A DNA stretch of 64,000 nt from CAWCWK01 sp963842125 (GTDB lineage Bacteria; Pseudomonadota; Alphaproteobacteria; Rhizobiales; CAWCWK01). Positions 51,567 to 60,156 of this stretch are shown piece after piece (the stretch's first letter is position 1; each line of letters begins with the position of its first letter). The stretch lies in assembly GCA_963842125.1 (NCBI GenBank), contig CAWJFE010000005.1:310001-374000 (forward strand), read 5' to 3'. The notes under the pieces are model-generated. The model was not told the origin of the DNA, did no database searches, and saw nothing but the letters and a program-made list of their open reading frames with translations. Both the position numbers and the translations under genes were made by a program.

Positions 51567-52775
51567 ATGATCGTCGACCATCCCCGCTTCGACGCCCCCT
51601 CGGTCGCGCGTGTCTACGAAGCGTTGAGCGGCGACGGCGGGCAGGCCCGCATCGTCGGCGGCGCGGTGCGCAACGCGATCCTCGGCCGGCCGATCACCGA
51701 TATCGACTTCGCGACCACCATCGCGCCCGCAGAAACGACGCGGCGGGCCGAGGCGGCCGGGTTCAAGGTCGTCCCCACCGGCATCGCGCATGGCACCGTC
51801 CTTCTCGTGCCGCCGGATGGCGAGGAGACCTTCGAGGTCACGACCCTGCGCGAGGATGTCGAGACCGACGGGCGCCACGCTGTCGTGCGCTTCGGCACCG
51901 ACTGGGAGGCCGATGCCCGCCGCCGCGATTTCACGATGAACGCGCTCTATCGGGACGCCGACGGCACGCTGGTCGATCCGTTGGATGGTCTCGCCGACGC
52001 CCGGGCGATGCGGGTTCGCTTCATCGGCGATGCACACCAGCGCATTCGGGAGGACGGTCTGCGCATCCTCCGCTTCTTCCGCTTCAGCGCGGAGTATGGC
52101 GGCGGAGAGCTCGACGCGGCCGGTCTCGACGCCGCCGACGCCTCCGTCGAGCGTCTCGACGCGCTGTCGGGCGAGCGAATCCGCGCGGAATTCCTCAAAC
52201 TCCTCGTCGCCCCCTTCGTACTGCCGGTCCATGACGGCATGGCGACGGGCGGGCATATCGAGCGGATCGTCGGCGAGGGGCACGATCGCGACCGCTTCGC
52301 CAGGCTCGTCTCTCGGACGGATCCGGGTTCGCCGGACGCGCTTCTCCGGGTCGCGGCGCTCCTGACGTCGCCCGATCAGGCCCGCCGGGCCGCCGACCGG
52401 CTGAGACTGTCGACCAGGGAAGCGGACCGGCTCGTCCATGCGGTCTCGGATGCCCAGGCGCTGTCGGAAGGCGCCCCCGTGGGCGTTCGCGAGACGCTCT
52501 ATCGCTGGGGAGCGGCGCGGCTGCACGATGCCCTGCGGCTCGCGATCGCCGGCGGCGATCTGCGGTGGGAGGAGAGCTTCCGGCAGATCGGCGATATGAG
52601 CCGCCCTGTCTTCCCCTTGAAAGGTCGTGACGTGGTGGCCGCCGGTCTCGCGGCCGGGCCGGACATCGGGACCGTCCTGGCCGAGGTCGAGCGAGAGTGG
52701 ATCGCGGCCGACTTTCCGCAGGACGACGCCGTGCGCACGCTCCTCCTTGCAAGTATCCGGCGGCTCGACCGCTGA
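51567..52775 (+). CDS. cca: CCA tRNA nucleotidyltransferase (class II)
   Basis: Adds or repairs CCA at tRNA 3' ends (or is a poly(A) polymerase of the same class). The 402-residue protein has ARIVGGAVRNAILGRPITDI with the catalytic DxD in ITDIDFATT, the RRDFTMNALYRDADG motif, and EDGLRILRFFRFSAEYGG, in the class II order. At 402 residues it is typical of alphaproteobacteria. It starts three bases after DUF6111. The AddA-type distinction between CCA- and A-adding cannot be made by eye. Confidence 0.93.
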   Translation: MIVDHPRFDAPSVARVYEALSGDGGQARIVGGAVRNAILGRPITDIDFATTIAPAETTRRAEAAGFKVVPTGIAHGTVLLVPPDGEETFEVTTLREDVETDGRHAVVRFGTDWEADARRRDFTMNALYRDADGTLVDPLDGLADARAMRVRFIGDAHQRIREDGLRILRFFRFSAEYGGGELDAAGLDAADASVERLDALSGERIRAEFLKLLVAPFVLPVHDGMATGGHIERIVGEGHDRDRFARLVSRTDPGSPDALLRVAALLTSPDQARRAADRLRLSTREADRLVHAVSDAQALSEGAPVGVRETLYRWGAARLHDALRLAIAGGDLRWEESFRQIGDMSRPVFPLKGRDVVAAGLAAGPDIGTVLAEVEREWIAADFPQDDAVRTLLLASIRRLDR

Positions 52776-52794
52776 GTTCGACGTGTGAAACGGT

Positions 52795-54732
52795 TCAGGC
52801 GGCTTGTTGCGCGCCGCCGCTGCCGACATGGTTCGCGCGAATATGGGCGTCCGCTTCCAGTCGGTCGAGCGGGCGGCCGAAGATATAGCCTTGGATTTCG
52901 TCGACGCCGATCTGGCGCAGCTTGGCGAGCTGCGCCTCCGTTTCGACGCCCTCGGCATTGATGCGCATGCCGAGCGAGCGGCCCATGAGCGCCACGCCCG
53001 ACACGATCGCCACCGCCTCGCGCTTCTCCTCGAGATCGATGATGAACGATCGGTCGAGCTTGATCTTGGAGAAGGGGAACTTCGCCAGATAGCCGAGGCT
53101 GGAATAGCCGGTGCCGAAATCGTCCATCGCGATCGAGATGCCGAGGCGCTTGAGGGTGAGGAGCGCGTCGAGGATGGCCTTGGTGTCCTGCATGAGCGTG
53201 CTCTCGGTGATCTCCAGTTCGAGCCGGCGCGGCGGCAGGCCGCTCGTTCGCAGCGCGGTCATCACGACGTCGACCACGTTCTGGCGCATGAACTGGAGCG
53301 GGGAGAGGTTCACGCTCACCTTGAGAGGGTCCGGCCAGGTCATCGCCTGGCGACAGGCTTCGTTGAGGACGAACTCGCCGAGCGGTCCGATGAGGTCGCT
53401 CTCCTCCGCCAGCGGGATGAAGCGTCCCGGTGAGATGTCGCCCCATTTCGGGTGCGTCCAGCGGCAAAGCGCTTCAAAACCGTGCACGCTCCCCGACGCG
53501 AGATCGTGCTGCGGCTGATAGGCGACGTGCAGCCCGCCGACTTCGAGCGCCTCTCTAAGGTCGGCTTCGAGCGCGGCATTGGCGCGCTCGGTGCTCGCCA
53601 TCTCGTCGCTGAAGACGAGGACCGGCTGGCCGTTCGCAACGGCGCGGTTTCGCGCGATGCGCGCGGACTTGATAAGGAGATCCTCGGTCAGGCCGTGCTC
53701 CGGCATCATCGCGATGCCGGCCGAGATCGTGACGCTGAACTGACGGCCCCGTACGGCATAGACCTCGTTGGCGACGTCGCGCAGGCGCGTCGCCGTGCTG
53801 ACGGCTCCGTCGGCCGAGCCGCCCGGCGAGAGGACGACGAACTCGCTCGTGCTGAGCCGGATGACGGTGTCCTCCGGCCGCAGACGCTGGCGCAGCCGCA
53901 TTGCCATGCTCTGCACGAGTGCGTTGAGCGTCTGCGCGCCCTCCTGCTCGGCCAGCGTGTTGTAACGGTCGATCGCGATAAGGATGACAGCGGTCTGCGG
54001 GTTCCGCGACGACGCGCTGCGCTGGATGATCTCCTCCAGAAGAACGCGGTTGGGCAGTCCCGACACCACGTCCCGCCGGGAGATGCGCTCCACTTCGGCC
54101 CGGCTCTGTATCTGCGCCCGGGTCGCATGGCGAAGCGCCGCGATAATGAGAACCAGCATGAGCGCGAACGTGCACGAGATGGCGATCGTCAGTCCCGTCA
54201 TCGCGCCGTCGATGCGGGAGGCGGCCCTATCGATCTGAAGCTCGAGGCGCGCGATGGATACGATCTCGCCCGCGACTCGCAACGGAACGTCCGCCATCGC
54301 GGTCAGGTCTCGCGAGATGCCGGCCGACGAGAGCGAAACCTCCGGTCCGGTCTCCAGTTTCTGGGCGAAGGGGCGGGAGGCATGGAGCGGGTCCTGACGG
54401 CGGTTCACGTCGATGCCCGATGCCTCACGGGAATCGAAGAGAACCCCGCCGGCCGGGTTGAAGACGACGAAGCGGGAGACGGTGTCGCTGGTCGCGACGC
54501 GGATCATCCACGTCTCGTCGGGCGACAATGGCGCCCGTCCCGTCAGCTTCCGATAAAGACTGTTCTGAGCCTTGATGTGCGCGTGCCACGTCGTCGCGAC
54601 GATCTCGGCCTCGCGATGGAGGAATTGGGAGCCGACGGCGTTGACCAGGACTACCGTCCAGACCCAGGCGCCGCAGAAGAGCGCGAGCAGCGCCGCGCCT
54701 CCCAGGTACTCCCGTAGCCCCCATCGCTTCAT
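52795..54732 (-). CDS. Membrane-bound GGDEF-EAL protein, probable c-di-GMP phosphodiesterase
   Basis: A 645-residue inner-membrane signalling protein: helix 1 at about 11-32, a periplasmic sensor domain to about 170, helix 2 at about 178-200, a GGDEF domain (about 220-370) and an EAL domain (about 385-635). The GGDEF site is degenerate (RLSTSEFVVL where RxGGDEF is expected), so it should not synthesise c-di-GMP. The EAL motifs are intact: GFEALCRW, NLSPLQF, ITESTLM, MDDFGTGYSSL, IKLDRSFI and NAEGVET. It therefore probably degrades c-di-GMP, perhaps with GTP-binding control. It ends 19 bases from cca (convergent). Confidence 0.93.
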   Translation of the reverse strand: MKRWGLREYLGGAALLALFCGAWVWTVVLVNAVGSQFLHREAEIVATTWHAHIKAQNSLYRKLTGRAPLSPDETWMIRVATSDTVSRFVVFNPAGGVLFDSREASGIDVNRRQDPLHASRPFAQKLETGPEVSLSSAGISRDLTAMADVPLRVAGEIVSIARLELQIDRAASRIDGAMTGLTIAISCTFALMLVLIIAALRHATRAQIQSRAEVERISRRDVVSGLPNRVLLEEIIQRSASSRNPQTAVILIAIDRYNTLAEQEGAQTLNALVQSMAMRLRQRLRPEDTVIRLSTSEFVVLSPGGSADGAVSTATRLRDVANEVYAVRGRQFSVTISAGIAMMPEHGLTEDLLIKSARIARNRAVANGQPVLVFSDEMASTERANAALEADLREALEVGGLHVAYQPQHDLASGSVHGFEALCRWTHPKWGDISPGRFIPLAEESDLIGPLGEFVLNEACRQAMTWPDPLKVSVNLSPLQFMRQNVVDVVMTALRTSGLPPRRLELEITESTLMQDTKAILDALLTLKRLGISIAMDDFGTGYSSLGYLAKFPFSKIKLDRSFIIDLEEKREAVAIVSGVALMGRSLGMRINAEGVETEAQLAKLRQIGVDEIQGYIFGRPLDRLEADAHIRANHVGSGGAQQAA

Positions 54733-54852
54733 AGCTCCGACCCCCGGAAGACAATGTCTCCATTCAACGCTATGTGGAAAAGGCTAATCGAGCGCTAAGC
54801 CGATGGAGGCGTAGCGTCACCTTCGTCCCGATACAGGTCGGTCCGGCGGAAC

Positions 54853-55770
54853 CTACGGCCATTTGGCGACAGGCGGCATCGACGACAGGATCGAATTGAC
54901 GTTGCCGCCCGTCTTCAATCCGAACACCGTGCCCCGGTCGTGCAACAGGTTGAACTCCACGTAGCGCCCGCGGCGGATGCACTGCGCCTCGCGGTCTGCC
55001 TTGGTCCAGGGTCGGCTCATGTTGGCCGCGACGATCCGCGTGTAGACGTCCGTGAAGGCCCGCCCGACATCCTGCGTGAAGGCGAAGCGGTCCTCCCAGC
55101 CGCCCTTGTCGAGATGGTCGTAGAAGATGCCGCCGATGCCGCGCTGCTCGTTGCGATGCGGGAGGTGAAAATAGCGATCGCACCAGTCGCGATAGGCGGC
55201 GTAGTCCTGCCCATGCGCGTCGCAGGCGCCTTGCATGGCGGCGTGGAAGTCGAGCGCGTCCGGATCGTCGGGCTGGCGGCGGGGGTCCAGCATGGGCGTC
55301 AGGTCGCCGCCGCCGCCGAACCAGGCCTGCGTGGTGACGACGAAGCGCGTGTTCATATGCCCGGTCGGCGCGTTGGGATTGCGCGGGTGGGCGATGACCG
55401 AGATGCCCCCGGCCCAGAACCGGGGATCGTCGGCAGCGCCCGGTATCTGCGCACGAAACTCTGGCGCGAACTCGCCGTGGACGGCAGAGACGTGAACACC
55501 CGCCTTCTCGAAGACGCGCCCCCGCAAGAGCCCCATCACGCCGCCGCCGCCATGCCCGCCCGAATGATCGGTGCGAGACCAGGGCGTGCGTTCGAATCGG
55601 CCGGGCGCGCGATCGCCCATCGGTCGCCCGTCTTCGTCCGTCAGATTGGCATCGACCGTATCCTCAAGTCCCTCGAGCCGCGCGCAGAGGTCGTCGCGCA
55701 AGTCGGAGAACCACGTGACGGCGCGGGCTTTTCGCGCGTCGAGTTCGCCGGCGTCGGCAGTCTTCTTCAT
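54853..55770 (-). CDS. hemF: Oxygen-dependent coproporphyrinogen III oxidase
   Basis: Converts coproporphyrinogen III to protoporphyrinogen IX in haem synthesis, using O2. The 305-residue protein has the family stretches VHVSAVHG, WFGGGGDLTPML, FHLPHRNEQRGIGGIFYDHL and RRGRYVEFNLLHDRGTVFG. The ATG at 55770 overlaps the trmL stop (ATGA). Its presence implies aerobic haem synthesis, fitting the bc1 genes nearby. Length matches the family. Confidence 0.97.
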   Translation of the reverse strand: MKKTADAGELDARKARAVTWFSDLRDDLCARLEGLEDTVDANLTDEDGRPMGDRAPGRFERTPWSRTDHSGGHGGGGVMGLLRGRVFEKAGVHVSAVHGEFAPEFRAQIPGAADDPRFWAGGISVIAHPRNPNAPTGHMNTRFVVTTQAWFGGGGDLTPMLDPRRQPDDPDALDFHAAMQGACDAHGQDYAAYRDWCDRYFHLPHRNEQRGIGGIFYDHLDKGGWEDRFAFTQDVGRAFTDVYTRIVAANMSRPWTKADREAQCIRRGRYVEFNLLHDRGTVFGLKTGGNVNSILSSMPPVAKWP

Positions 55771-56288
55771 GGGGCGTCCTTCGTCGTGTCGTCTGGTGTT
55801 CGGGGGGCGATGCACGTCTTTGTGGAGACACCCTCCATCTCGGCTGATACGAAGCCGTTCGTCTGCCGCAACGCCTCCCCTAGCACCAGCGCGGCGGCCA
55901 ATGCGACATTGAGGGCGCGGGCTTCGCTTCGCATCGGCACGAGCACGCGCGCATCGCACGCCTCGTGCACGGCCTGCGGCACGCCAGCGCTCTCCCGACC
56001 GAGCAGCAGAGTGTCACCGGGGGAGAACGAGAAGCGCGTGTAGGGAAGGGCGGCCTTCGTGCTGAGGAGCACGATTCGTCCCCCAGCAGCGCGCAGCGCG
56101 TCGAAGTCGGCGTGGCGCACGACCTCGGCCTGCCGGACGTAGTCCATCCCCACCCGCCGGAGCGAACGGTCGTCGAGCGTGAACCCGCAGGGCTCCACGA
56201 TGTCCAGCCCGACGCCGAGGCAGGCGCAAAGACGCATCAGGCTGGCCGTATTCTGTGGAATGTCGGGTTGGTAGAGTGCGAGGCGCAT
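55767..56288 (-). CDS. trmL: tRNA (cytidine/uridine-2'-O-)-methyltransferase TrmL
   Basis: SPOUT methyltransferase modifying the wobble base 34 of certain leucine tRNAs. The 173-residue protein has LYQPDIPQNTASLMRLCACL, PCGFTLDDRSLRR, LLLGRESAGVPQAVH (SAM knot) and LNVALAAALVLGEALRQT. The last 25 residues are a hydrophilic tail beyond the usual end. It is divergent from petA across 257 bases. Those hold no further clear feature apart from the two presumed promoters. Confidence 0.95.
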   Translation of the reverse strand: MRLALYQPDIPQNTASLMRLCACLGVGLDIVEPCGFTLDDRSLRRVGMDYVRQAEVVRHADFDALRAAGGRIVLLSTKAALPYTRFSFSPGDTLLLGRESAGVPQAVHEACDARVLVPMRSEARALNVALAAALVLGEALRQTNGFVSAEMEGVSTKTCIAPRTPDDTTKDAP

Positions 56289-56545
56289 CTCTCATCTCAT
56301 CTTTCTACTGCTTCATCGAGGTCGGATGCGTGCCCGCGATGCGACACGATGCGGCGCGGCGCGTATGCGCACTGGACATGGCACATGCAGGCTGACATGT
56401 AGGATCGAACGCGCGTGCTCAAGCCCCGTCGTCCCTCCGGTTGCCCTTCACCAGACAGCCGGATCGCCCACCGGACGGTGCTGGCGTAGGGCTCGGCAGG
56501 GCGATGGGCGCGGTACGCAAGAGATATAGTGAAGGGGACGGCGGC

Positions 56546-57119
56546 GTGGCCGACACAACCGTTGACAGGCTCGATGACGCACCGGCCAGCGAAGGTCGGC
56601 GCAATTTCCTCTTTCTCGCTACCGGAGCCGTAGGCGCGGTCACGGTCGGTGCGATCGCGTGGCCGTTCGTCCACCAGATGAACCCCGACGCCTCGGTGCA
56701 GGCCCTTGCATCGGTCTCCATCGACCTCGCGCCGATCGAGGAAGGCCAGGAGATCTCGGTGATGTGGCGCGGAAAGCCCGTCTTCGTGCGCCACCTCACC
56801 GACGCCGAGATCGTGGAGGCCCGCGAGGTCGACGTGTCGACGCTGCGCGACCCGCAATCCTTCGACGAGCGTCTCCCAGGGCGGCGGCGGTGTCGCCCCT
56901 GTCGGCGGCTTCGAGAAATGGCTCATCCAGGTCGGCGTCTGCACCCATCTCGGCTGCATTCCGATTGCCTACGAGGGCGACTACGATGGCTGGTTCTGCC
57001 CCTGCCACGGCTCGCATTACGACACGGCCGGCCGCATCCGCCGCGGACCGGCGACGTCCAACCTCGCTATTCCAGACCCCATCGTATTCGAGTCGGACAC
57101 GTCCGTCGTCGTCGGTTAA
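56546..57119 (+). pseudogene. petA: Rieske iron-sulfur subunit of cytochrome bc1 (petA); reading frame broken by one extra base
   Basis: Carries electrons from ubiquinol to cytochrome c1. GTG 56546 has GAAGGGG upstream. In its frame it encodes the twin-Arg-like start GRRNFLFLATGAVGAVTVGA (membrane helix) and the neck region up to DPQSFDE (56869). The rest reads only one base later: EKWLIQVGVCTHLGC, WFCPCHGSHYDTAGRI with both Cys-x-His-x15-17-Cys-x-x-His ligands, ending TAA 57117-57119. The frames join cleanly if one base around 56870 is dropped. Since bc1 is otherwise intact, a sequencing/assembly error or a very recent mutation is likely. In the first frame translation runs to 57220. Confidence 0.85.
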
Positions 57120-57131
57120 GGAGCGTCGTCC

Positions 57132-58460
57132 ATGTCCGAGCATGTGAGCCAGTATCAGCCGCGCACCGGCGTCGAGAAGTGGATCGACTCCCGTCTGCCG
57201 CTGCCCCGCCTGATGTATGATAGCTTCGTGGTGTTTCCGAACCCGCGAAACCTCAATTATTTCTGGACGTTCGGCGGCATTCTCGCCTTCATGCTGGTCA
57301 TCATGATCGCGACCGGCGTCGTGCTTTCCATGCACTACACGGCGCATGTCGACCACGCCTTCGAGTCGGTCGAGAAGATCATGCGCGACGTCAACTACGG
57401 TTGGCTGCTGCGCTACATGCACGCCAACGGCGCGTCGATGTTCTTCATCGCGGTCTATATCCACATGTTCCGCGGGCTCTATTTCGGCTCCTACAAGGCG
57501 CCGCGCGAGGTCCTGTGGATGCTCGGCGTGGTCATCCTTCTCCTCATGATGGCGACCGCCTTCATGGGCTACGTCCTTCCCTGGGGGCAGATGTCCTTCT
57601 GGGGCGCCACGGTCATCACCAACCTCTTCTCGGCCATCCCGCTCATCGGCCCCGGCCTGGTGGAGTGGCTCTGGGGTGGCTTCTCGGTCGACAACCCGAC
57701 GCTGAACCGCTTCTTCTCCCTCCATTACCTGATGCCGTGGATGATCGCGGGCGTCGTGGTCCTCCACATCTGGGCGCTGCACATTCCGGGCTCCAACAAC
57801 CCGACCGGCGTCTCGGTGAAGACCAAGGCAGACACGCTGCCCTTCCATCCCTACTACACGATCAAGGACCTCTTCGCGGTCGTCGCGTTCAGCGTCTTCT
57901 TCGGCTTCTTCGTCTTCTATGCGCCGAACGTGCTGGGTCACCCGGACAATTACATTCCGGCCAATCCGCTGGTGACGCCGGCCCATATCGTGCCCGAATG
58001 GTACTTCCTGCCCTTCTACGCGATCCTGCGCGCCGTCACCTTCGACATCGGGCCGATCTCGGCCAAGCTCGGCGGCGTTGTCGCCATGGGCGCCTCGATC
58101 GTGGTGCTGTTCTTCATCTCCTGGCTGGATACGAGCCGCATCCGCTCGGCCGCCTATCGGCCGGTCTTCAAGGTCTTCTTCTGGCTCTTCGTCCTCACCT
58201 GCATCGGGCTCGGCTATATCGGCGCGATGCCGGCCGAGCAGCCCTATGTCTTCATCGGGCAGGTCCTGACGCTCTACTACTTCGCGTTCTTCCTCGTCGT
58301 CATGCCCCTCGTCGGTCTCTTCGAGCGGCCCAAGAAGCTGCCGCCATCGATTGCGGACGCCGTGCTGATGAAGGACGATCGCCCGAAATATTTCGGCGGT
58401 GCGCCGGTGACCGGCGGTCGGATGGGCGAGCCCGTCCCCGCCTCTCCGGAAACACGCTAG
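57132..58460 (+). CDS. petB: Cytochrome b of the bc1 complex
   Basis: Quinol-oxidising membrane subunit. The 442-residue protein has eight transmembrane helices. The haem ligands are two His each in RYMHANGASMFFIAVYIHMF and FFSLHYLMPWMIAGVVVLHI. VPEWYFLPFYAILRAV is the Qo-site PEWY motif, and GQMSFWGATVITNLFSAIP the cd helix. It is long at the C-terminus, ending in a hydrophilic tail. It starts 12 bases after the petA stop. Confidence 0.98.
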   Translation: MSEHVSQYQPRTGVEKWIDSRLPLPRLMYDSFVVFPNPRNLNYFWTFGGILAFMLVIMIATGVVLSMHYTAHVDHAFESVEKIMRDVNYGWLLRYMHANGASMFFIAVYIHMFRGLYFGSYKAPREVLWMLGVVILLLMMATAFMGYVLPWGQMSFWGATVITNLFSAIPLIGPGLVEWLWGGFSVDNPTLNRFFSLHYLMPWMIAGVVVLHIWALHIPGSNNPTGVSVKTKADTLPFHPYYTIKDLFAVVAFSVFFGFFVFYAPNVLGHPDNYIPANPLVTPAHIVPEWYFLPFYAILRAVTFDIGPISAKLGGVVAMGASIVVLFFISWLDTSRIRSAAYRPVFKVFFWLFVLTCIGLGYIGAMPAEQPYVFIGQVLTLYYFAFFLVVMPLVGLFERPKKLPPSIADAVLMKDDRPKYFGGAPVTGGRMGEPVPASPETR

Positions 58461-58483
58461 GCCGACAGACAGGAACGTCAGAC

Positions 58484-59275
58484 ATGTCTTTCAAGACGCT
58501 CGCCACGGCCGCGCTCATCTCCTTCGGCCTCACAGCCGGCGCCACCGCGCCCGCGCTCGCGGCCGGCGAAACGGTCGCCCCGCCCTCGATGGACTGGTCG
58601 TGGCAAGGCGCCTTCGGCCGCTTCGACAAGGCGCAGTTGCAGCGCGGCTTCCAGGTCTACAAGAACGTGTGCTCGGCCTGCCACGGCATGGACCTGATGT
58701 CCTACCGCAACCTCGCGCAGGCCGGCGGTCCGGGCTTCACCGAGGCGCAGGCCGAGGTGATCGCGTCCGAGTATCAGGTCTCCGATATCTCGGCCGAGGA
58801 CGGACAGTCCTTCGATCGCCCGGCCAGCCTGACGGACCGCTTCTTCCAGCCGTTCCCGAACGAGGCCGCCGCCCGCGCCTCCAATGGCGGAGCCTATCCG
58901 CCCGACCTCTCGGTCATGGCCAAGGCCCGCCCGAACGGTCCGGACTACCTCCGCGCCCTCCTTATCGGCTACACCGACGCCCCCGAGGAAGCTTTGGAGG
59001 GCGCCCCGGCGGGCAAGTATTACAACACCTACTATCCCGGCCACTGGATCAGCATGGCCAACCCGTTGTCGGACGATCTCATCGAGTATACCGACGGCAC
59101 GCCCATGACGGCCGAACAGTATGCCGAGGACGTAAGCGCCTTCATGATGTGGACGGCCGAGCCGAAGCTCGAGGAGCGCCGCTCCGTCGGCTTCGTCGGC
59201 ATGATCCTCCTCGTCGTCCTCGCCAGCCTCCTCTTCGCGACCACACGCACGATCTGGGCAGGCGTGAAGCATTGA
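58484..59275 (+). CDS. petC: Cytochrome c1
   Basis: Haem c subunit of bc1 that passes electrons to soluble cytochrome c. The 263-residue protein has a signal peptide (LATAALISFGLTAGATAPAL, residues 6-25), the haem motif NVCSACHGMDLMSYRNLA, a GGAYPPDLSVMAKAR segment near the Met ligand region, YYNTYYPGHWISMA, and the C-terminal anchor VGFVGMILLVVLASLLFATT. AGGAA precedes ATG 58484. Stop overlaps the next gene start. Confidence 0.97.
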   Translation: MSFKTLATAALISFGLTAGATAPALAAGETVAPPSMDWSWQGAFGRFDKAQLQRGFQVYKNVCSACHGMDLMSYRNLAQAGGPGFTEAQAEVIASEYQVSDISAEDGQSFDRPASLTDRFFQPFPNEAAARASNGGAYPPDLSVMAKARPNGPDYLRALLIGYTDAPEEALEGAPAGKYYNTYYPGHWISMANPLSDDLIEYTDGTPMTAEQYAEDVSAFMMWTAEPKLEERRSVGFVGMILLVVLASLLFATTRTIWAGVKH

Positions 59276-59661
59276 TCGCCCGCGCGGCTCTCTGCCTCGT
59301 CGGACTAGCCGCGCTGACTGCCTGTCAAACGACGCCGTCCGTATCGGTCCCGACCGGTGCGACCTGCGAAAGCCTGCGATCCTCGTTCGACGGCAATGTC
59401 ATGGCGGCTCGCACGCTTGTCGGACGCGCGCTCGCGCGCAATCCTGGCTATCGACCGGGCAGCATCACCTCCGGCTTCGCGTTACCGACATTCGAGGACG
59501 GGGAGAACGAAGAACTCGGACGCCGACTCGCGAAGAACGACGCCTTCAAGCGGGCCTACGAGCAACGGTCCTGCCCCGGTTCCCTACGGGCGCCGGCGAG
59601 GTTGGGCTTGCCCGATCCGTTCATGATCGCCGTCAACGGCAGCGCCTTCGTCTATCGCTGA
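59272..59661 (+). CDS. Small putative lipoprotein after cytochrome c1
   Basis: A 129-residue protein that begins at TTG 59272 (TTGA shared with the petC stop). Residues 1-18 form a signal peptide with lipobox LTAC, placing the lipidated Cys at about residue 18. The remainder is polar, with two further Cys (SRC-type spacing: TCESLRSS near 29, RSCPGS near 104) and an Arg-rich tail. No family is recognised. Translational coupling to petC may tie it to bc1 biogenesis, but that is only position. Confidence 0.7.
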   Translation: MIARAALCLVGLAALTACQTTPSVSVPTGATCESLRSSFDGNVMAARTLVGRALARNPGYRPGSITSGFALPTFEDGENEELGRRLAKNDAFKRAYEQRSCPGSLRAPARLGLPDPFMIAVNGSAFVYR

Positions 59662-59684
59662 TCGCGCCACATACGAGATGAACG

Positions 59685-60140
59685 ATGACCGCCGCGATAC
59701 GCCCCGGTGATCGACTGGCCGTCTACGGCTCCCTGATGCGGCAGATGCCGGTTCCAACACGCTTGGCGGGCGGCCCGAACCTACGTGGCCGCGCGATCTT
59801 CGAGGGACCCTGTCTGTTGCCCGGTCGGCTCTATGATCTCGGCGACTACCCGGGACTTCGCCCACACGCCACGTCTCGCGTTCGCGGAGAGCTCTACCGG
59901 GTTCTGTCGCCGTCCCTCTCGGTCGCACTCGATGCGTGGGAGCTCTACGATCCTAGAGATATCCCTGGCTCCCTCTATCAGCGCGTGCGAATGCCACTCC
60001 TCTCCCCTGGCGTAACCGTCTGGGCCTACGTGTACCAAGGGCCTGCGACCTCCACCGCCCCTTCGCTCGTACCGGGCGGCGATTGGCGGCGGCACCTTGC
60101 CCATAAGCGACGGTCTGCTATCGAGGTCGCAATGGTTTGA
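59685..60140 (+). CDS. Gamma-glutamylcyclotransferase-like (AIG2/GGCT fold) protein
   Basis: A 151-residue protein. RLAVYGSLMRQMP is the GGCT/AIG2 substrate-binding signature (YGSL), CLLPGRLYDLGDYPGLRP is the second conserved strand, and VRGELYRVLSPSL contains the likely catalytic glutamate. The final residues are basic. The family removes gamma-glutamyl groups to give pyroglutamate; the substrate is unproven. The gene lies 23 bases after the lipoprotein and 16 bases before mtnP. Confidence 0.85.
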   Translation: MTAAIRPGDRLAVYGSLMRQMPVPTRLAGGPNLRGRAIFEGPCLLPGRLYDLGDYPGLRPHATSRVRGELYRVLSPSLSVALDAWELYDPRDIPGSLYQRVRMPLLSPGVTVWAYVYQGPATSTAPSLVPGGDWRRHLAHKRRSAIEVAMV

Positions 60141-60156
60141 CGGAACGGGGTGGGCG

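Noticed and set aside
56870..57220. Read-on of petA in its first frame as a real C-terminus
   Set aside because: The first-frame tail is Arg/Pro-rich, has no iron-sulfur ligands and runs into petB, while the other frame carries the full Rieske cluster domain.
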